Source: Rouxiella sp. S1S-2 | GTDB taxonomy: Bacteria > Pseudomonadota > Gammaproteobacteria > Enterobacterales > Enterobacteriaceae | Direction: 5' to 3' | Assembly (NCBI RefSeq): GCF_009208105.1 | Contig: NZ_WFKL01000001.1 | Coordinates: 2,294,001 to 2,358,000 of the forward strand | Length of the DNA stretch: 64,000 bases | In this document: piece by piece, positions 1 through 9,182 of the stretch | Layout: every line of letters begins with the position of its first letter | Position numbering within the stretch: the first letter of the stretch is position 1 | Notes under the pieces: generated by a model | What the model was told of the DNA's origin: nothing | Seen by the model: only the letters and a program-made list of their open reading frames with translations | Database searches by the model: none | Position numbers and translations under genes: made by a program

Positions 1-345
1 TTAACGGGAATGGCGCATGACGGTATTGAGAATGTGCCGGAAACGGGGACGTGGTTACTGCAAAAGGGTGAGCGAGTAACGACCGCGAGTACATCCGCCA
101 AGCTTGATGCGACGCTCGAGCAAGTACAGCAACAGCGGCAGGAGAACAGCAAAGGGGCAGGGGATATCCATTTCCACAATTCTTATACCGGGCAGCCGGA
201 TGAAACCACAATGCGGGCAATAGAAAGCAGCAATCGCAGAATGGCGAAGCAGCTTAAAAAGGAGCTCACCTCTGATGTAATCAATCCGCAGGGGGAGTTT
301 GGTCACTCATTAAGGGCAGTTTATCCCAATAGAAGGAGGAGCTGA
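1..345 (+). CDS. Phage tail tape measure protein, C-terminal end (partial)
   Basis: The reading frame is open to the left edge of the window, so only the last 114 residues are present. They include a GMAHDGIENVPETGTWLLQKGE-like stretch of the kind found near the end of lambda-type tape measure proteins, then a Gln/Lys-rich charged tail. The tape measure sets tail length and is ejected with the DNA. The stop overlaps the next start by one base (TGATG), so the genes are translationally coupled. Identity rests on this motif and on position before the minor tail genes; the diagnostic coiled-coil body lies outside the window. Confidence 0.7.
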   Translation, partial: LTGMAHDGIENVPETGTWLLQKGERVTTASTSAKLDATLEQVQQQRQENSKGAGDIHFHNSYTGQPDETTMRAIESSNRRMAKQLKKELTSDVINPQGEFGHSLRAVYPNRRRS

Positions 346-818
346 TGCCCGATATTTATTATCCTCACGACTATCTTCCTGCCCCGCTGCTGCCGACGTC
401 GGGCGAATATGGTTTTAAACCAGTGAGCCCTTTGCTGCGCTCGCCGTTAACCTCCGGCCGAGCCCGTCAGCGTAGGGCGTTTACTTCCGCTCCAACGCAA
501 ACGTCCGTGAAGTGGCTGTTCAAGAAGGATGGGCAGGCGCAGTATTTTGAAGCCTGGTTTAAGCATGTGCTTTCTGACGGTGTAGCGTGGTTTTACATGA
601 AGCTTAAAACGCCGTTAGGCGTTGAGCTTTATAAATGCCGGTTTACCGATATCTATGACGGCCCTTACTTTTTAGCCCCTAGGGGATGGCAATTCAGTGC
701 GACGCTGGAGCTGTGGGAGCGGCCAGTTTTACCGGCCGAATCGCTTGAGTTCCCCGATTACATCGTGAACGGCGATATTATCGACATTGCCGCTAACAGG
801 GAGTGGCCACAGTCATGA
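345..818 (+). CDS. Phage minor tail protein (function unknown)
   Basis: This is a 157-residue soluble protein with no signal peptide or membrane segment. It lies between the tape measure end and a DUF1833 gene, where phages of this type encode small distal-tail or tail-tip proteins. Aromatic residues are frequent in the centre (KWLFKK, AWFKHV, VAWFYMKLKT), consistent with a beta-rich structural protein. The start overlaps the upstream stop by one base, and its own stop overlaps the next ATG by four bases. I do not recognise a named domain, so the role comes from position only. Confidence 0.6.
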   Translation: MPDIYYPHDYLPAPLLPTSGEYGFKPVSPLLRSPLTSGRARQRRAFTSAPTQTSVKWLFKKDGQAQYFEAWFKHVLSDGVAWFYMKLKTPLGVELYKCRFTDIYDGPYFLAPRGWQFSATLELWERPVLPAESLEFPDYIVNGDIIDIAANREWPQS

Positions 819-1306
819 CGACTTCACCAATACTCAACCGAATCTATGCGTCAGGCGGCAAAGAGGTCCCCATCCATACCCTTGAAATTAAGGTTGGAGA
901 TAAAACCTACCGTCTGGCAAACGGCTGGGACGATATCACGGCAACGCTGGAAGATGGCAGTGCTCAGGCGTTTACCGCGTCTGGGTGTGATATCGCGTTA
1001 CCCGCCAGAAATGCCGACGGCACGCAGGATCTGAAATTTGCGATCAGCAACATTGATGGGGTGGTGTCTACGGCGATCCGTAACTCCCTCGATAATTTGG
1101 ATAATGCCTCGCTGACCTATCGCTGCTATCTCGACACGGATTTAAGCGCGCCGGCGAAACCGCCCTTTACCCTAAACATAAAATCAGGCTACTGGACGGC
1201 TCCCGAGGTGCAAATTACCGCGGGCTACATGAATATCCTCGATACGGCATGGCCGCGCCACCGCTATACCCTTCCCGAGTACCCCGGTCTGCGATACATG
1301 CAATAA
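815..1306 (+). CDS. DUF1833-family phage tail protein
   Basis: The 163-residue protein opens with NRIYASGGKEVPIHTLEI, the typical start of DUF1833 tail proteins, and continues as predicted beta strands. I chose ATG 815 because it forms an ATGA overlap with the preceding stop; an in-frame GTG at 803 is an alternative. In tailed phages this family lies between the tape measure and the tip genes and is thought to form part of the distal tail. It is followed after nine bases by the NlpC/P60-like gene. The family call is from memory of its N-terminal pattern. Confidence 0.7.
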   Translation: MTTSPILNRIYASGGKEVPIHTLEIKVGDKTYRLANGWDDITATLEDGSAQAFTASGCDIALPARNADGTQDLKFAISNIDGVVSTAIRNSLDNLDNASLTYRCYLDTDLSAPAKPPFTLNIKSGYWTAPEVQITAGYMNILDTAWPRHRYTLPEYPGLRYMQ

Positions 1307-1315
1307 GGAGTTCCC

Positions 1316-1696
1316 ATGTTCAACCCTGATAAATACCTTTCAGTTATTTGGCTGAAGGGCGGCAGAACATACCCAAAACTAGACTGCTACGGCGTCATCA
1401 CCGAAATAAGGCGCGACCTGGGACTTGTCTTGTGGCCGGATTTTGCCGGCATCACTAAAGATGATGACGGACTTGATGTAGAGGCCCGCGGGTTCATGAA
1501 GGCGTTAACCGCCTGCGAGCCTTGCGAAGGTGCCGGCGTGGCGTGTTATGCCGGTAGTGTTGTTACTCATGTCGGTATTGTGGTGAAGCTGAACGGTGAG
1601 CTTTACGTGGCCGAGTGTAATCCAAAAACAAACGTGACTTTCCTGCCTCTGGTGCGATTCAAGCGCCGCTTTATCAAGGTGGAATTCTGGCAATGA
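1316..1696 (+). CDS. NlpC/P60-like phage tail peptidase (lambda gpK-like)
   Basis: A short 126-residue protein with the hallmarks of an NlpC/P60 cysteine peptidase: a Cys in KLDCYGVITEIRR (about residue 24), a His in VVTHVGIVV (about residue 83) and a polar third residue in VAECNPKT (about residue 95). In siphophages such proteins sit at the tail tip and probably cut peptidoglycan during DNA entry. The start has a clear AAGGAG site. The stop overlaps the next ATG by four bases. The order tape measure, DUF1833, NlpC/P60, TipJ supports the call. Confidence 0.75.
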   Translation: MFNPDKYLSVIWLKGGRTYPKLDCYGVITEIRRDLGLVLWPDFAGITKDDDGLDVEARGFMKALTACEPCEGAGVACYAGSVVTHVGIVVKLNGELYVAECNPKTNVTFLPLVRFKRRFIKVEFWQ

Positions 1697-4600
1697 CGAT
1701 TAAAATTTTCCCTTCGCATCTCCCGGGCGAACCGCTGGAAGTACACGAACATGATGGGCTGACCCTCCATGACTGGTTCAAAAAAAATGTGGCAGGTTAT
1801 GAAAAGGGCATGCAGCAGCCCGTGGTGGTAGAGCTCAATGGACGGAAAGTCCCGGGCACAGAGTGGGCGCTATGCATGCTCAAACCTGATAGCCAGGTAC
1901 ATATCTATCCCGTCCCTTACGGTACCGGTGCAGAGGTGGCCGCTTTTGCCGCTATTGCCGTGGCTGTCGCCTCGGCGGCTTACTCTATTTATATGATGAG
2001 CACGCTGGACACGAGTGGGGGAACCTCTTCCAGCAGTGATGCGCTGAGCCTCAACCCGGCACAGGCTAACACCGCCAAGCTTGGCGATCCCATTCGCGAG
2101 GTATTTGGTCGCTACCGCATTTTCCCTGATTACGTCGTGCAGCCTGTTTCGCGCTTTGTGGATAAAACATCCTATGAGACCCGAATGTTTTTAAGTTTGG
2201 GGCGCGGCAATTTCTCCCTGACGAATGGGGATATCAAGGTGGGCTCGACGCCGATTTCCGCCTTTGGCAGTGATTTTAGTTACACGGTTTATCCCCCAGG
2301 TGCAGATGTTTCCGGGGATAACCGGTCTGAAAACTGGTTCAACAGCACAGAAGTGGGAAGCACATCAGGGGGCGGTACCGGTCTGGATATGGGAACATCA
2401 TCTCCTGACCAGGATACGGTAACGGCCGACGCGGCGACTTTTTCGGGTACCTCCATTTCATTCATCGGCGCCAGAGTGGATGAAGAAGATACGGCCAGCC
2501 TGCCTGCCACCTGGGCTGCGGGTACGGTGTTAACCCTCATTGCGCCCGATACGTTTAGTGTCGGCGTGACGGGATTATACAGCCTTATTTCAGGTGACAG
2601 TCTGTCTGAGTTGCAGCCTTTTGTGGGGATGCCGGTCACGCTTAATTATAACGGGTCTAATTATGACCTGTTTATCTCCAGCTATAGCCCAGCAGTAGAC
2701 CCGGTACCGGGAGTGGGGGGCAGCGCTGCCACACTCAAGGCCAGTGCAGCGCCGACGACCTATGACTTTTCGGTAAATACCGAGACGTTCACCGTGGTAT
2801 GGGAGGGCACGACGTATTCACTCTCATTAATAACCGATTACAGCAACATGAGTAGCCTGGTTGATGCACTCACCAGCCAACTGTCTAATTCAGGTTTAGT
2901 CGCCGTTGATAACTCGGGTCGGATCTCGATTGTCGAGGCGTTAAGTCCCTACACTGGCGGCACGATAAATAGCAGCGCGTTGCCGGTCTCCCTTTTTGGG
3001 AGCTCGCCAGAGTCTGTATCCGGTACAGCTTCAAGCGGTGGGTCGGCGGGTATCAAAACAAGCGTAACGCTTGCCTACGATTCGGCGATAGGTACTCCCT
3101 TCAGTGGGCTTCCTGTGGGATCTGAAAGGCTGGCGATAGGTCTTCGGGGGAACGAGTACCAGATAATCACCCTTGACGCATTGACCCTCACCGTTAACCG
3201 TTTACACGACGGTGCAGTGGACGATGCGTGGCTGGGTTTCAATACGCGTACCGTGCTGGACTTTGTTGTGTCGGGCATCAATGACGATGAGAAATGGTTA
3301 GGCCCGTTTCTTGCCTGTCCTGAGAACGAAATAACCGACACGTTTGAAGTGGATTTCTCGTTTCCAAACGGCGTGTGCGGCTTCGACAGTAAAGGCAATA
3401 AACGTATACGTCACGTTGAATGGGAAATTCAGTGGCGTAACTATGCCGAGGGTAACGGATGGAAAAGCCGCAAGGGTATTTATGCCGAACAGAACCCCAA
3501 CGGCATAGGGTTCAATGAAAGTTTTCAGTTAGGTACCGCGGGGCTGGTGGAGGTGCGTTGTCGTCGCCGGAACGACCAGGGAAGCAATAATGCCCGCGAC
3601 AGTATGTATTGGAAGACGCTGCGTTCTCGCCTGCGAGCACGGCCAAAATCTTATGCCGGCGTCACCACAATGGGCGTAACTTTTGTGACCGGAAGCAAGA
3701 TAGCTGCTCAATCAGACCGGCGAATTAATGCCGTTGTTACCCGTAATTATGACAACGGTGGAGACCGCACGATCAGCGGGGCAATTTACCATATTCTGAC
3801 GTCGCTGGGCTTTCGGAAGAGTGAAATTGACCAGGCGGCGATGGAGTCCTTAGAACGTCAGTATTGGACCCCGCGTGGGGAGACCTTCGATTTTTCTGCC
3901 GATGGGGATAACAAGTCGGCACTGGAAACCATCCAGATGATCACCACTGCCGGCATGGGTTATTTCCTGCTTTCTGACGGCCTGGCATCAGTAGGCAGAG
4001 AGGGGGTAAAGAATTGGACCGGCATCATCAGCCCACAAGAGACGACGGAGTATCTGCAAACGGCTTTTTCTGCTCCCTCTCAGGATGATTATGACGGTGT
4101 GGATGTCACCTATATCGACGGCACTACCTGGGCATCAGAAACCGCGCAATGCCGGACGACGGATAATCCGACGCCGATGAAGATTGAGGCCTACACGCTG
4201 GACGGCGTCGTTGACCGCGACCGTGCGTACAGGCTCGGCATGCGTCGCCTGATGAAGTATCGCCAGCAGCGGTTAAATCACTCGACGTCTACGGAAATGG
4301 ACGCGCTTTGCTACAACTACGGCGATCGGATTGTGCTGACCGATGACATACCCGGGCATGACACCATCAGTTGTCTGGTTGTGGGGGCGGAAAAGGAGGG
4401 CAGTCTGATCCGGTTATTAAGCAGCGAACCGCTCGACTGGCGCTTTAATAATCCGCGCTGCCTTATTCGCTTTCAGGACGGCAGCGCCTCGCCGCTTCTG
4501 ACGCCAAGTAAAGTTGATGATTACACGCTGACCCTGCCTTTGACTGATGCACTTAACTTTGACAGTTGGGAATTTGATGACCCCTCCATAGAGCCGCCTA

Positions 4601-4755
4601 GGCTGATTTTCTGTTCTTCTGAACGGATAGGTTACGACGCGCTCGTAGAAGAGATATCACCTTCTTCAGATGGCACCTGCGCAGTGAAAGCCCGGCAATA
4701 CAGGGCCAGTTTTTATGATTATGACGATGCCACTTATCCCGGCGATGTCGCCTGA
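1693..4755 (+). CDS. TipJ-family tail tip / host specificity protein
   Basis: This 1020-residue protein occupies the place of lambda gpJ. Residues 1-75 resemble a beta-grasp domain. Residues about 77-98 are a hydrophobic Ala/Val-rich segment (AAFAAIAVAVASAAYSIYMM), as in the gpI-gpJ junction of other phages. The body has the LGDPIREVFGRYRIFPDY region typical of tip attachment proteins, followed by Ser/Gly-rich variable domains (about 165-480) and a conserved C-terminal part. The protein forms the central tip that contacts the receptor. It ends just before a strong terminator, so the tailspike behind it may use its own promoter or readthrough. Confidence 0.82.
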   Translation: MTIKIFPSHLPGEPLEVHEHDGLTLHDWFKKNVAGYEKGMQQPVVVELNGRKVPGTEWALCMLKPDSQVHIYPVPYGTGAEVAAFAAIAVAVASAAYSIYMMSTLDTSGGTSSSSDALSLNPAQANTAKLGDPIREVFGRYRIFPDYVVQPVSRFVDKTSYETRMFLSLGRGNFSLTNGDIKVGSTPISAFGSDFSYTVYPPGADVSGDNRSENWFNSTEVGSTSGGGTGLDMGTSSPDQDTVTADAATFSGTSISFIGARVDEEDTASLPATWAAGTVLTLIAPDTFSVGVTGLYSLISGDSLSELQPFVGMPVTLNYNGSNYDLFISSYSPAVDPVPGVGGSAATLKASAAPTTYDFSVNTETFTVVWEGTTYSLSLITDYSNMSSLVDALTSQLSNSGLVAVDNSGRISIVEALSPYTGGTINSSALPVSLFGSSPESVSGTASSGGSAGIKTSVTLAYDSAIGTPFSGLPVGSERLAIGLRGNEYQIITLDALTLTVNRLHDGAVDDAWLGFNTRTVLDFVVSGINDDEKWLGPFLACPENEITDTFEVDFSFPNGVCGFDSKGNKRIRHVEWEIQWRNYAEGNGWKSRKGIYAEQNPNGIGFNESFQLGTAGLVEVRCRRRNDQGSNNARDSMYWKTLRSRLRARPKSYAGVTTMGVTFVTGSKIAAQSDRRINAVVTRNYDNGGDRTISGAIYHILTSLGFRKSEIDQAAMESLERQYWTPRGETFDFSADGDNKSALETIQMITTAGMGYFLLSDGLASVGREGVKNWTGIISPQETTEYLQTAFSAPSQDDYDGVDVTYIDGTTWASETAQCRTTDNPTPMKIEAYTLDGVVDRDRAYRLGMRRLMKYRQQRLNHSTSTEMDALCYNYGDRIVLTDDIPGHDTISCLVVGAEKEGSLIRLLSSEPLDWRFNNPRCLIRFQDGSASPLLTPSKVDDYTLTLPLTDALNFDSWEFDDPSIEPPRLIFCSSERIGYDALVEEISPSSDGTCAVKARQYRASFYDYDDATYPGDVA

Positions 4756-4756
4756 A

Positions 4757-4785
4757 TACATAACCCGCTTCGGCGGGTTTTTTCA
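4757..4785 (+). terminator. Rho-independent terminator after the tip gene
   Basis: AACCCGC-TTC-GGCGGGTT forms a GC-rich hairpin followed directly by a T-run at about 4779-4783. It lies two bases after the tip protein stop and before the tailspike ATG at 4801, so it probably reduces transcription into the spike gene. Confidence 0.8.
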
Positions 4786-4800
4786 TTTAATGAGGCCAGC

Positions 4801-6978
4801 ATGACCACATACGGCACCCTGGACCCGATTGGATCGGGAAAAGCAAAAAACTTCTTCGATAATGCCCAGAATATGGACTACTGGGCAAATAGCCCAAGTC
4901 TGGTGGAGTATCCCGATCGTTTTGGCGTCAAACGAACGACCATCAATGGAATGCAGGTCAAATTCTCTGCGCAGATGGTCAGCCAGGCGCTGCAGTTCAA
5001 CACCCAAATTACGCAGCAGGCGGCAAAGTTTGACACACAGATCAAACAAGAGGATATGGACTGGCGTATTCAGAACGAGTCTCAGCGGCATGCCGCCGCT
5101 GCTGCACTGCAACAGCAGGCACTGAATTATTATTCCATGATTCAGGCATCTGGATTTCAGGTGGCAGGTATTTATGCCGCTGGCCTAGAGATCAAGGATT
5201 ACAACAAAGTTGTCGTCGTTGATGGTGTTGTTTATAAACCTCAACCCACTACAGCGGTCCCCTTTGTCCTGACGGGGATCCCGGCCACAGACCTACCCAA
5301 GTTTTACGCGATAGGAGACGGCCAGCTTAAAACGCAAATGGCGCTACCGAATGGCCTGAGTTTATCGGGTCACTTTACGGGCGGTAACGCCGCTCAGGCA
5401 TTAACCTATGTGACGCCCGAGCTGTTTGGCGCTGGGAAAACGGGAGACGATACGGGGGCGATCCAGAACGCCATTGATTTTGCGATAGCCAACAAGATTT
5501 CTACCGTGATGGGGTGTAACTCCTACAACATCAGCAACACGTTGTTAATTGCGGGTGCCGGTGTGCAAGGGGTAGAAGTTCGGCTGATGCAGCTCAAGGT
5601 CATGGATACCTTTATTTCGCCAAAGGATAAAAACGGCAAGGTTGAAGACATCGGCCTGTGGAACGCACCGCCTACCGTGCGCATTGGTGACAACGCCTCC
5701 AACATGGCCAACATCAATCTGCATATCGATTACATTGACGGCAACAACCGTGCGGACGGAGTCGCCAACTTCGGTTTTGGCTACTCGCTGTCGCATATTC
5801 ATATTGGCTACGCGGTCAATTGCATCAAGGTTGTTGCTTCAGGTAAGCATCTTTGGCCCAACGCCTCCATTCGGTTCACTGGCTTTTACTGGGTCAATAA
5901 CTGGATCGGCATGGTCGTGGAAAATTCCACCTCCGGCACCTCACCCATTGTTGAAGGCTGGAAGATTGAGATCTGCTTTATGGCCGCCAACAGGTATGGC
6001 GGGATCTGGATGTGTAAATCCGGCCATTATGCGCAGATACGTGGAGACCTTGATTTTAACGGACGCTGGCTTTCAGTAGGCCGCCTGTCGGCAGAAACCA
6101 ATCTGGGCACGATGGACGGTCTTAAAGGGCTGCGCATCACCAATGGCACCACGCAGTCTGAATTCTTGTTCCGTTACACCTATCAGGGCCGTATTTATGT
6201 AGTACTGGCCGAAGGTCGAAACGTCTCCATCGGTGAAAGCACCGGTAGCAGCTATAAGGCCGGTGACGTCCTGACCTGTACCACGATGCCTGCAGTAAGT
6301 CTCACGCTCGATGGCGTCAGCGTCTGTGCAGATAATCCTTCTGGCACAAACTTCTTTGACATCCTTCATGACTTTGACGGCCAGCCCTTTTCCGCGATGA
6401 CCATTGACTGCGGTTACCTTTCGACGGTTATCGGCAGCATGCTGCACACCAACGACATTCGATTCCATAACTCGTTTAACCGTATTTCAAGCTCCACGAA
6501 TGGCCTTGCCGTCGGTAACTCGGGCGAGGTGATGTCGCTGCATAACCTGGCGCATTCCGATGACCCGTTTCTCAACCTGAGCCGCAAGTGGGTAAACATC
6601 GACCGTAAAATTTACCAGAAGGAGCACAAGTACACCGGCAGCGAGGTACTGGCGACGGTGGCGAGCAGCGACAGCGCCTACCTTGACGTGCTGGCCGTTC
6701 ATGACCTGGGAACGGACAAGACCGCTGACGAGGGCAGCAAGTATCGCATAGAGATTGGGTCAAACTATCAAGGCTGCGGCGCATCCTTTGATATCTGGCT
6801 CAAGGGGGAAGGGAATGTCTCGGTGACCAAGCGCACTATGCTCAACCGCGCGTTTAAATTCCGCTGGGTAGAGATACTGGGTTCCGATGGGGTGACGCCG
6901 GTAGGTATCATGCTCCAGCTTCGCCAGCAGGCGCAGTCGAGTATCAACTTTTTAATTAACATCGTGAGGGCGAACTGA
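4801..6978 (+). CDS. Phage tailspike / tail fibre with beta-helix domain
   Basis: A 725-residue receptor-binding protein. Residues 1-60 (YGTLDPIGSGKAKNFFDNAQ, then DRFGVKR) match the virion-anchoring N-terminus shared by many podo- and siphophage tailspikes. Residues 55-115 are Gln-rich and helical, probably a trimeric coiled coil. The segment around residues 200-225 (PELFGAGKTGDDTGAIQNAI) is the usual entry of a pectate-lyase-like right-handed beta-helix, which fills the rest. Such spikes bind and often cleave O-antigen or capsule. The C-terminal half is probably serotype-specific. Enzymatic activity cannot be read from the sequence. Confidence 0.78.
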   Translation: MTTYGTLDPIGSGKAKNFFDNAQNMDYWANSPSLVEYPDRFGVKRTTINGMQVKFSAQMVSQALQFNTQITQQAAKFDTQIKQEDMDWRIQNESQRHAAAAALQQQALNYYSMIQASGFQVAGIYAAGLEIKDYNKVVVVDGVVYKPQPTTAVPFVLTGIPATDLPKFYAIGDGQLKTQMALPNGLSLSGHFTGGNAAQALTYVTPELFGAGKTGDDTGAIQNAIDFAIANKISTVMGCNSYNISNTLLIAGAGVQGVEVRLMQLKVMDTFISPKDKNGKVEDIGLWNAPPTVRIGDNASNMANINLHIDYIDGNNRADGVANFGFGYSLSHIHIGYAVNCIKVVASGKHLWPNASIRFTGFYWVNNWIGMVVENSTSGTSPIVEGWKIEICFMAANRYGGIWMCKSGHYAQIRGDLDFNGRWLSVGRLSAETNLGTMDGLKGLRITNGTTQSEFLFRYTYQGRIYVVLAEGRNVSIGESTGSSYKAGDVLTCTTMPAVSLTLDGVSVCADNPSGTNFFDILHDFDGQPFSAMTIDCGYLSTVIGSMLHTNDIRFHNSFNRISSSTNGLAVGNSGEVMSLHNLAHSDDPFLNLSRKWVNIDRKIYQKEHKYTGSEVLATVASSDSAYLDVLAVHDLGTDKTADEGSKYRIEIGSNYQGCGASFDIWLKGEGNVSVTKRTMLNRAFKFRWVEILGSDGVTPVGIMLQLRQQAQSSINFLINIVRAN

Positions 6979-7409
6979 TGGCCGAACCGAGAGTTTTATA
7001 CGACTCCGAAGATACCCATGTGCCTGTCGATGGGGAGAGTGTCATCGTCGAGGGTGATCAGGGCGAGATGGTGGTCCTTTCCTCACTGATCCAGAAGGCC
7101 GCCGCCTCCTACAATCCCGCTGACCTGCGTGAAATTTACGGCGTAGCCAAGCGGATAAGCGAACAGGCGGGCGAGGTACCGCTTGGCGGATTGGCCGAAC
7201 CGAAAATATCAGACCTGACGTTAAACGATACCACGATTGAGGACGCCAAGGTCGTGGCGATTATCGCCCAGCACGCCGAGGCAATTTCCCGGCATAACAT
7301 TGTCATTACGCAACTGGTGAAACAGATAAACACGTTCTTTGCCTATGCGCATAACGAGAAGGTTCTTATCCCTTACACCGCCCCGACCGTATCGAGCACT
7401 CAGGAGTAA
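6978..7409 (+). CDS. Small phage protein downstream of tailspike (unknown)
   Basis: A 143-residue acidic protein that starts on the stop codon of the tailspike gene (TGATG) and is therefore translationally coupled to it. It has no signal peptide or membrane helix. The middle is helical and charged (SLIQKAAASYNPADLREIYG; VVAIIAQHAEAISRHNIVIT). Placement suggests a spike-associated or assembly protein, but no known chaperone family is recognisable. The role is inferred from context only. Confidence 0.6.
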   Translation: MAEPRVLYDSEDTHVPVDGESVIVEGDQGEMVVLSSLIQKAAASYNPADLREIYGVAKRISEQAGEVPLGGLAEPKISDLTLNDTTIEDAKVVAIIAQHAEAISRHNIVITQLVKQINTFFAYAHNEKVLIPYTAPTVSSTQE

Positions 7410-7411
7410 TC

Positions 7412-7798
7412 ATGGCACTTGTTGGAAAATATACATTTAACGGCCAGGAGATTGCGGCAGCGTATGTCGTGATCAAGGCCGTGGAGTTCAAAACTCAATA
7501 TACCGCCATGGTTTCCCTGGCGGTTTACTCCTCGAAAGAGGCGTACGGTGTCGGTATGTCGCCGGTCAGCGATTTTATGATGAGTTTTATCTATGACGGT
7601 GCATCGGCCCCCTGGGATTACTTTGAAAAGGCCGCGCTCGCGAGCGATTCGTTCCCCGGTTTTATTCAGGAGCAAACGGTGCAAATAGTCCTACCCGTTG
7701 TTAGTAGTCGGCCAACGGCATTACTTCCTACCGGACCAGCGTCATCCGAGGTAGGTGATGAGCAAAAATCCTCTGATGAAGAAGCATCAACTGAGTAG
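7412..7798 (+). CDS. Small phage protein, end of tail operon (unknown)
   Basis: A 128-residue protein with a good AGGAG site overlapping the end of the previous gene, two bases downstream of it. The first 95 residues look like a compact beta domain (GKYTFNGQEIAAAYVVIKAV). The last 30 are Ser/Glu-rich and probably disordered. It is the last gene of the + strand tail operon before the non-structural cargo genes. I recognise no family. The pair 6978-7798 probably works with the spike. Confidence 0.6.
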   Translation: MALVGKYTFNGQEIAAAYVVIKAVEFKTQYTAMVSLAVYSSKEAYGVGMSPVSDFMMSFIYDGASAPWDYFEKAALASDSFPGFIQEQTVQIVLPVVSSRPTALLPTGPASSEVGDEQKSSDEEASTE

Positions 7799-8126
7799 AT
7801 AGACGCTGAAACCGAAGCGAGCGTAGCTAACGATATGTTAATAAACTGCATGCCGTCACTCCCCAAGATTGGTTCTTACCCTACATATAGTTGAATAAAG
7901 AAAAACTCAATGGGAGTAGAAAATCCACGTTTTCTATAGTTAAACAGGCTCTTCATAGGTCAGCATGTCATTCGCAATGGGAGTGATACTCAGGTACCCT
8001 GATGTCAGATATGTGCATGAAAAATGACAAAAAAAAACAAATTCACGACCTAAATCATGTTCTAGGACGCCCGGATACCGAACCTGATATATATAAGTTA
8101 CACAATTCATCTCTACAGGATTATTT
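7799..8126. other. Intergenic gap between tail operon and cargo
   Basis: About 330 bases without a credible gene. A perfect inverted repeat TAGAAAA-TCCACG-TTTTCTA lies at about 7917-7936 but has no T-run. It could be a weak terminator or a protein-binding site. Base composition becomes more AT-rich than in the tail genes, in keeping with cargo of different origin. Confidence 0.5.
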
Positions 8127-9182
8127 ATGATGTGCATACGAGCTTTTTTTTTATTGACTATGACCCTTTACTGCATACAAGGGCAGGCATCTCCAGGCTT
8201 TCGCCAGATAACGCTATCAGACCCAAAGTCCGAAACTCTAAATTTGACTGTGTGGTATCCAGCAGCTTCTGAGGGAAGAACAGTTAATATAGGAAGTAAT
8301 CCGGCTTTCGTTGGTGTTACGGTAAACCCCGATGCACCGCCATTACCTGGATTACATCCTCTCTTAGTTATTTCACACGGATATAACGGAAACTGGCGGA
8401 ATCTGTCCTGGATTGCTGTCGCGATGGCTGCAGAGGGGTATATTGTTGCCGCCCCGGATCATCCGGGCACTACTACTTTTGATCAGAATCCGATAGATGC
8501 TAAAAAATTGTGGCGACGTCCGCACGATATTTCTCGGGTTATTGATTTCGTCATAGATTCTCCCGCACTTTTCGGGGCAACGGACAAGGGACGTATTGCT
8601 GCTTTAGGGCATTCTCTTGGCGGATGGACGGTGATGTCGCTGGCGGGTGCGCGATTTAAACCCTCCCTGTTTATCCACGATTGTCAAAACCATTCCAAAC
8701 GGGGCGACTGCCAGTTAACAGAAAAACTGGGTATCAATGAAACGCTTTCCCAGGAAAAAATATCCTCAAATAACAGGGATGTAAGGATCCGGGCTGTAGT
8801 CTCTCTAGATCTAGGATTAGCACCTGGATTTACCCCTGCCAGTCTAAATGCTATTAATATTCCTGTCCTGATTTTAGCTGCACAGGAGGACACATTGGCA
8901 GAATTACCCGCAGGACAGGAGTCTGGATACCTTGCTGCCGAAATGAATCCAAACAGGAGGCAATATGAGATCGTTGAAGGCGCGACGCATTTCAGTTTTA
9001 TGCAGCTTTGTAAACCCGGCGCTGAAAATATCCTAAACGAAGAATCGCCTGGCGACGATGTTGTTTGCCAAGATGGTCCTCTTGCAAAGAGAGCGAATAT
9101 TCATCAAAAGCTGGTTCGTAAGATCAGTGCATTTCTGAATTCTACGCTTAATTACGCTGCATCTTCTGTCGGTACAAGGTAG
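8127..9182 (+). CDS. Exported alpha/beta hydrolase (dienelactone / PAF-acetylhydrolase-like)
   Basis: A 351-residue protein with an N-terminal signal peptide (about residues 1-22, hydrophobic FFLLTMTLYCIQGQA). The fold is supported by VISHGYNGNW (oxyanion region), AAPDHPGT, the nucleophile elbow GHSLGGW at about residue 156, an acid in LAAQEDTLAE and a His in GATHFSF. Family members hydrolyse small esters or lipid esters; the substrate here is unknown. It starts behind an AGGA site. Its 3' end overlaps the convergent AraC-type gene by 35 bases. It is not a structural phage gene and looks like cargo. Confidence 0.8.
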   Translation: MMCIRAFFLLTMTLYCIQGQASPGFRQITLSDPKSETLNLTVWYPAASEGRTVNIGSNPAFVGVTVNPDAPPLPGLHPLLVISHGYNGNWRNLSWIAVAMAAEGYIVAAPDHPGTTTFDQNPIDAKKLWRRPHDISRVIDFVIDSPALFGATDKGRIAALGHSLGGWTVMSLAGARFKPSLFIHDCQNHSKRGDCQLTEKLGINETLSQEKISSNNRDVRIRAVVSLDLGLAPGFTPASLNAINIPVLILAAQEDTLAELPAGQESGYLAAEMNPNRRQYEIVEGATHFSFMQLCKPGAENILNEESPGDDVVCQDGPLAKRANIHQKLVRKISAFLNSTLNYAASSVGTR

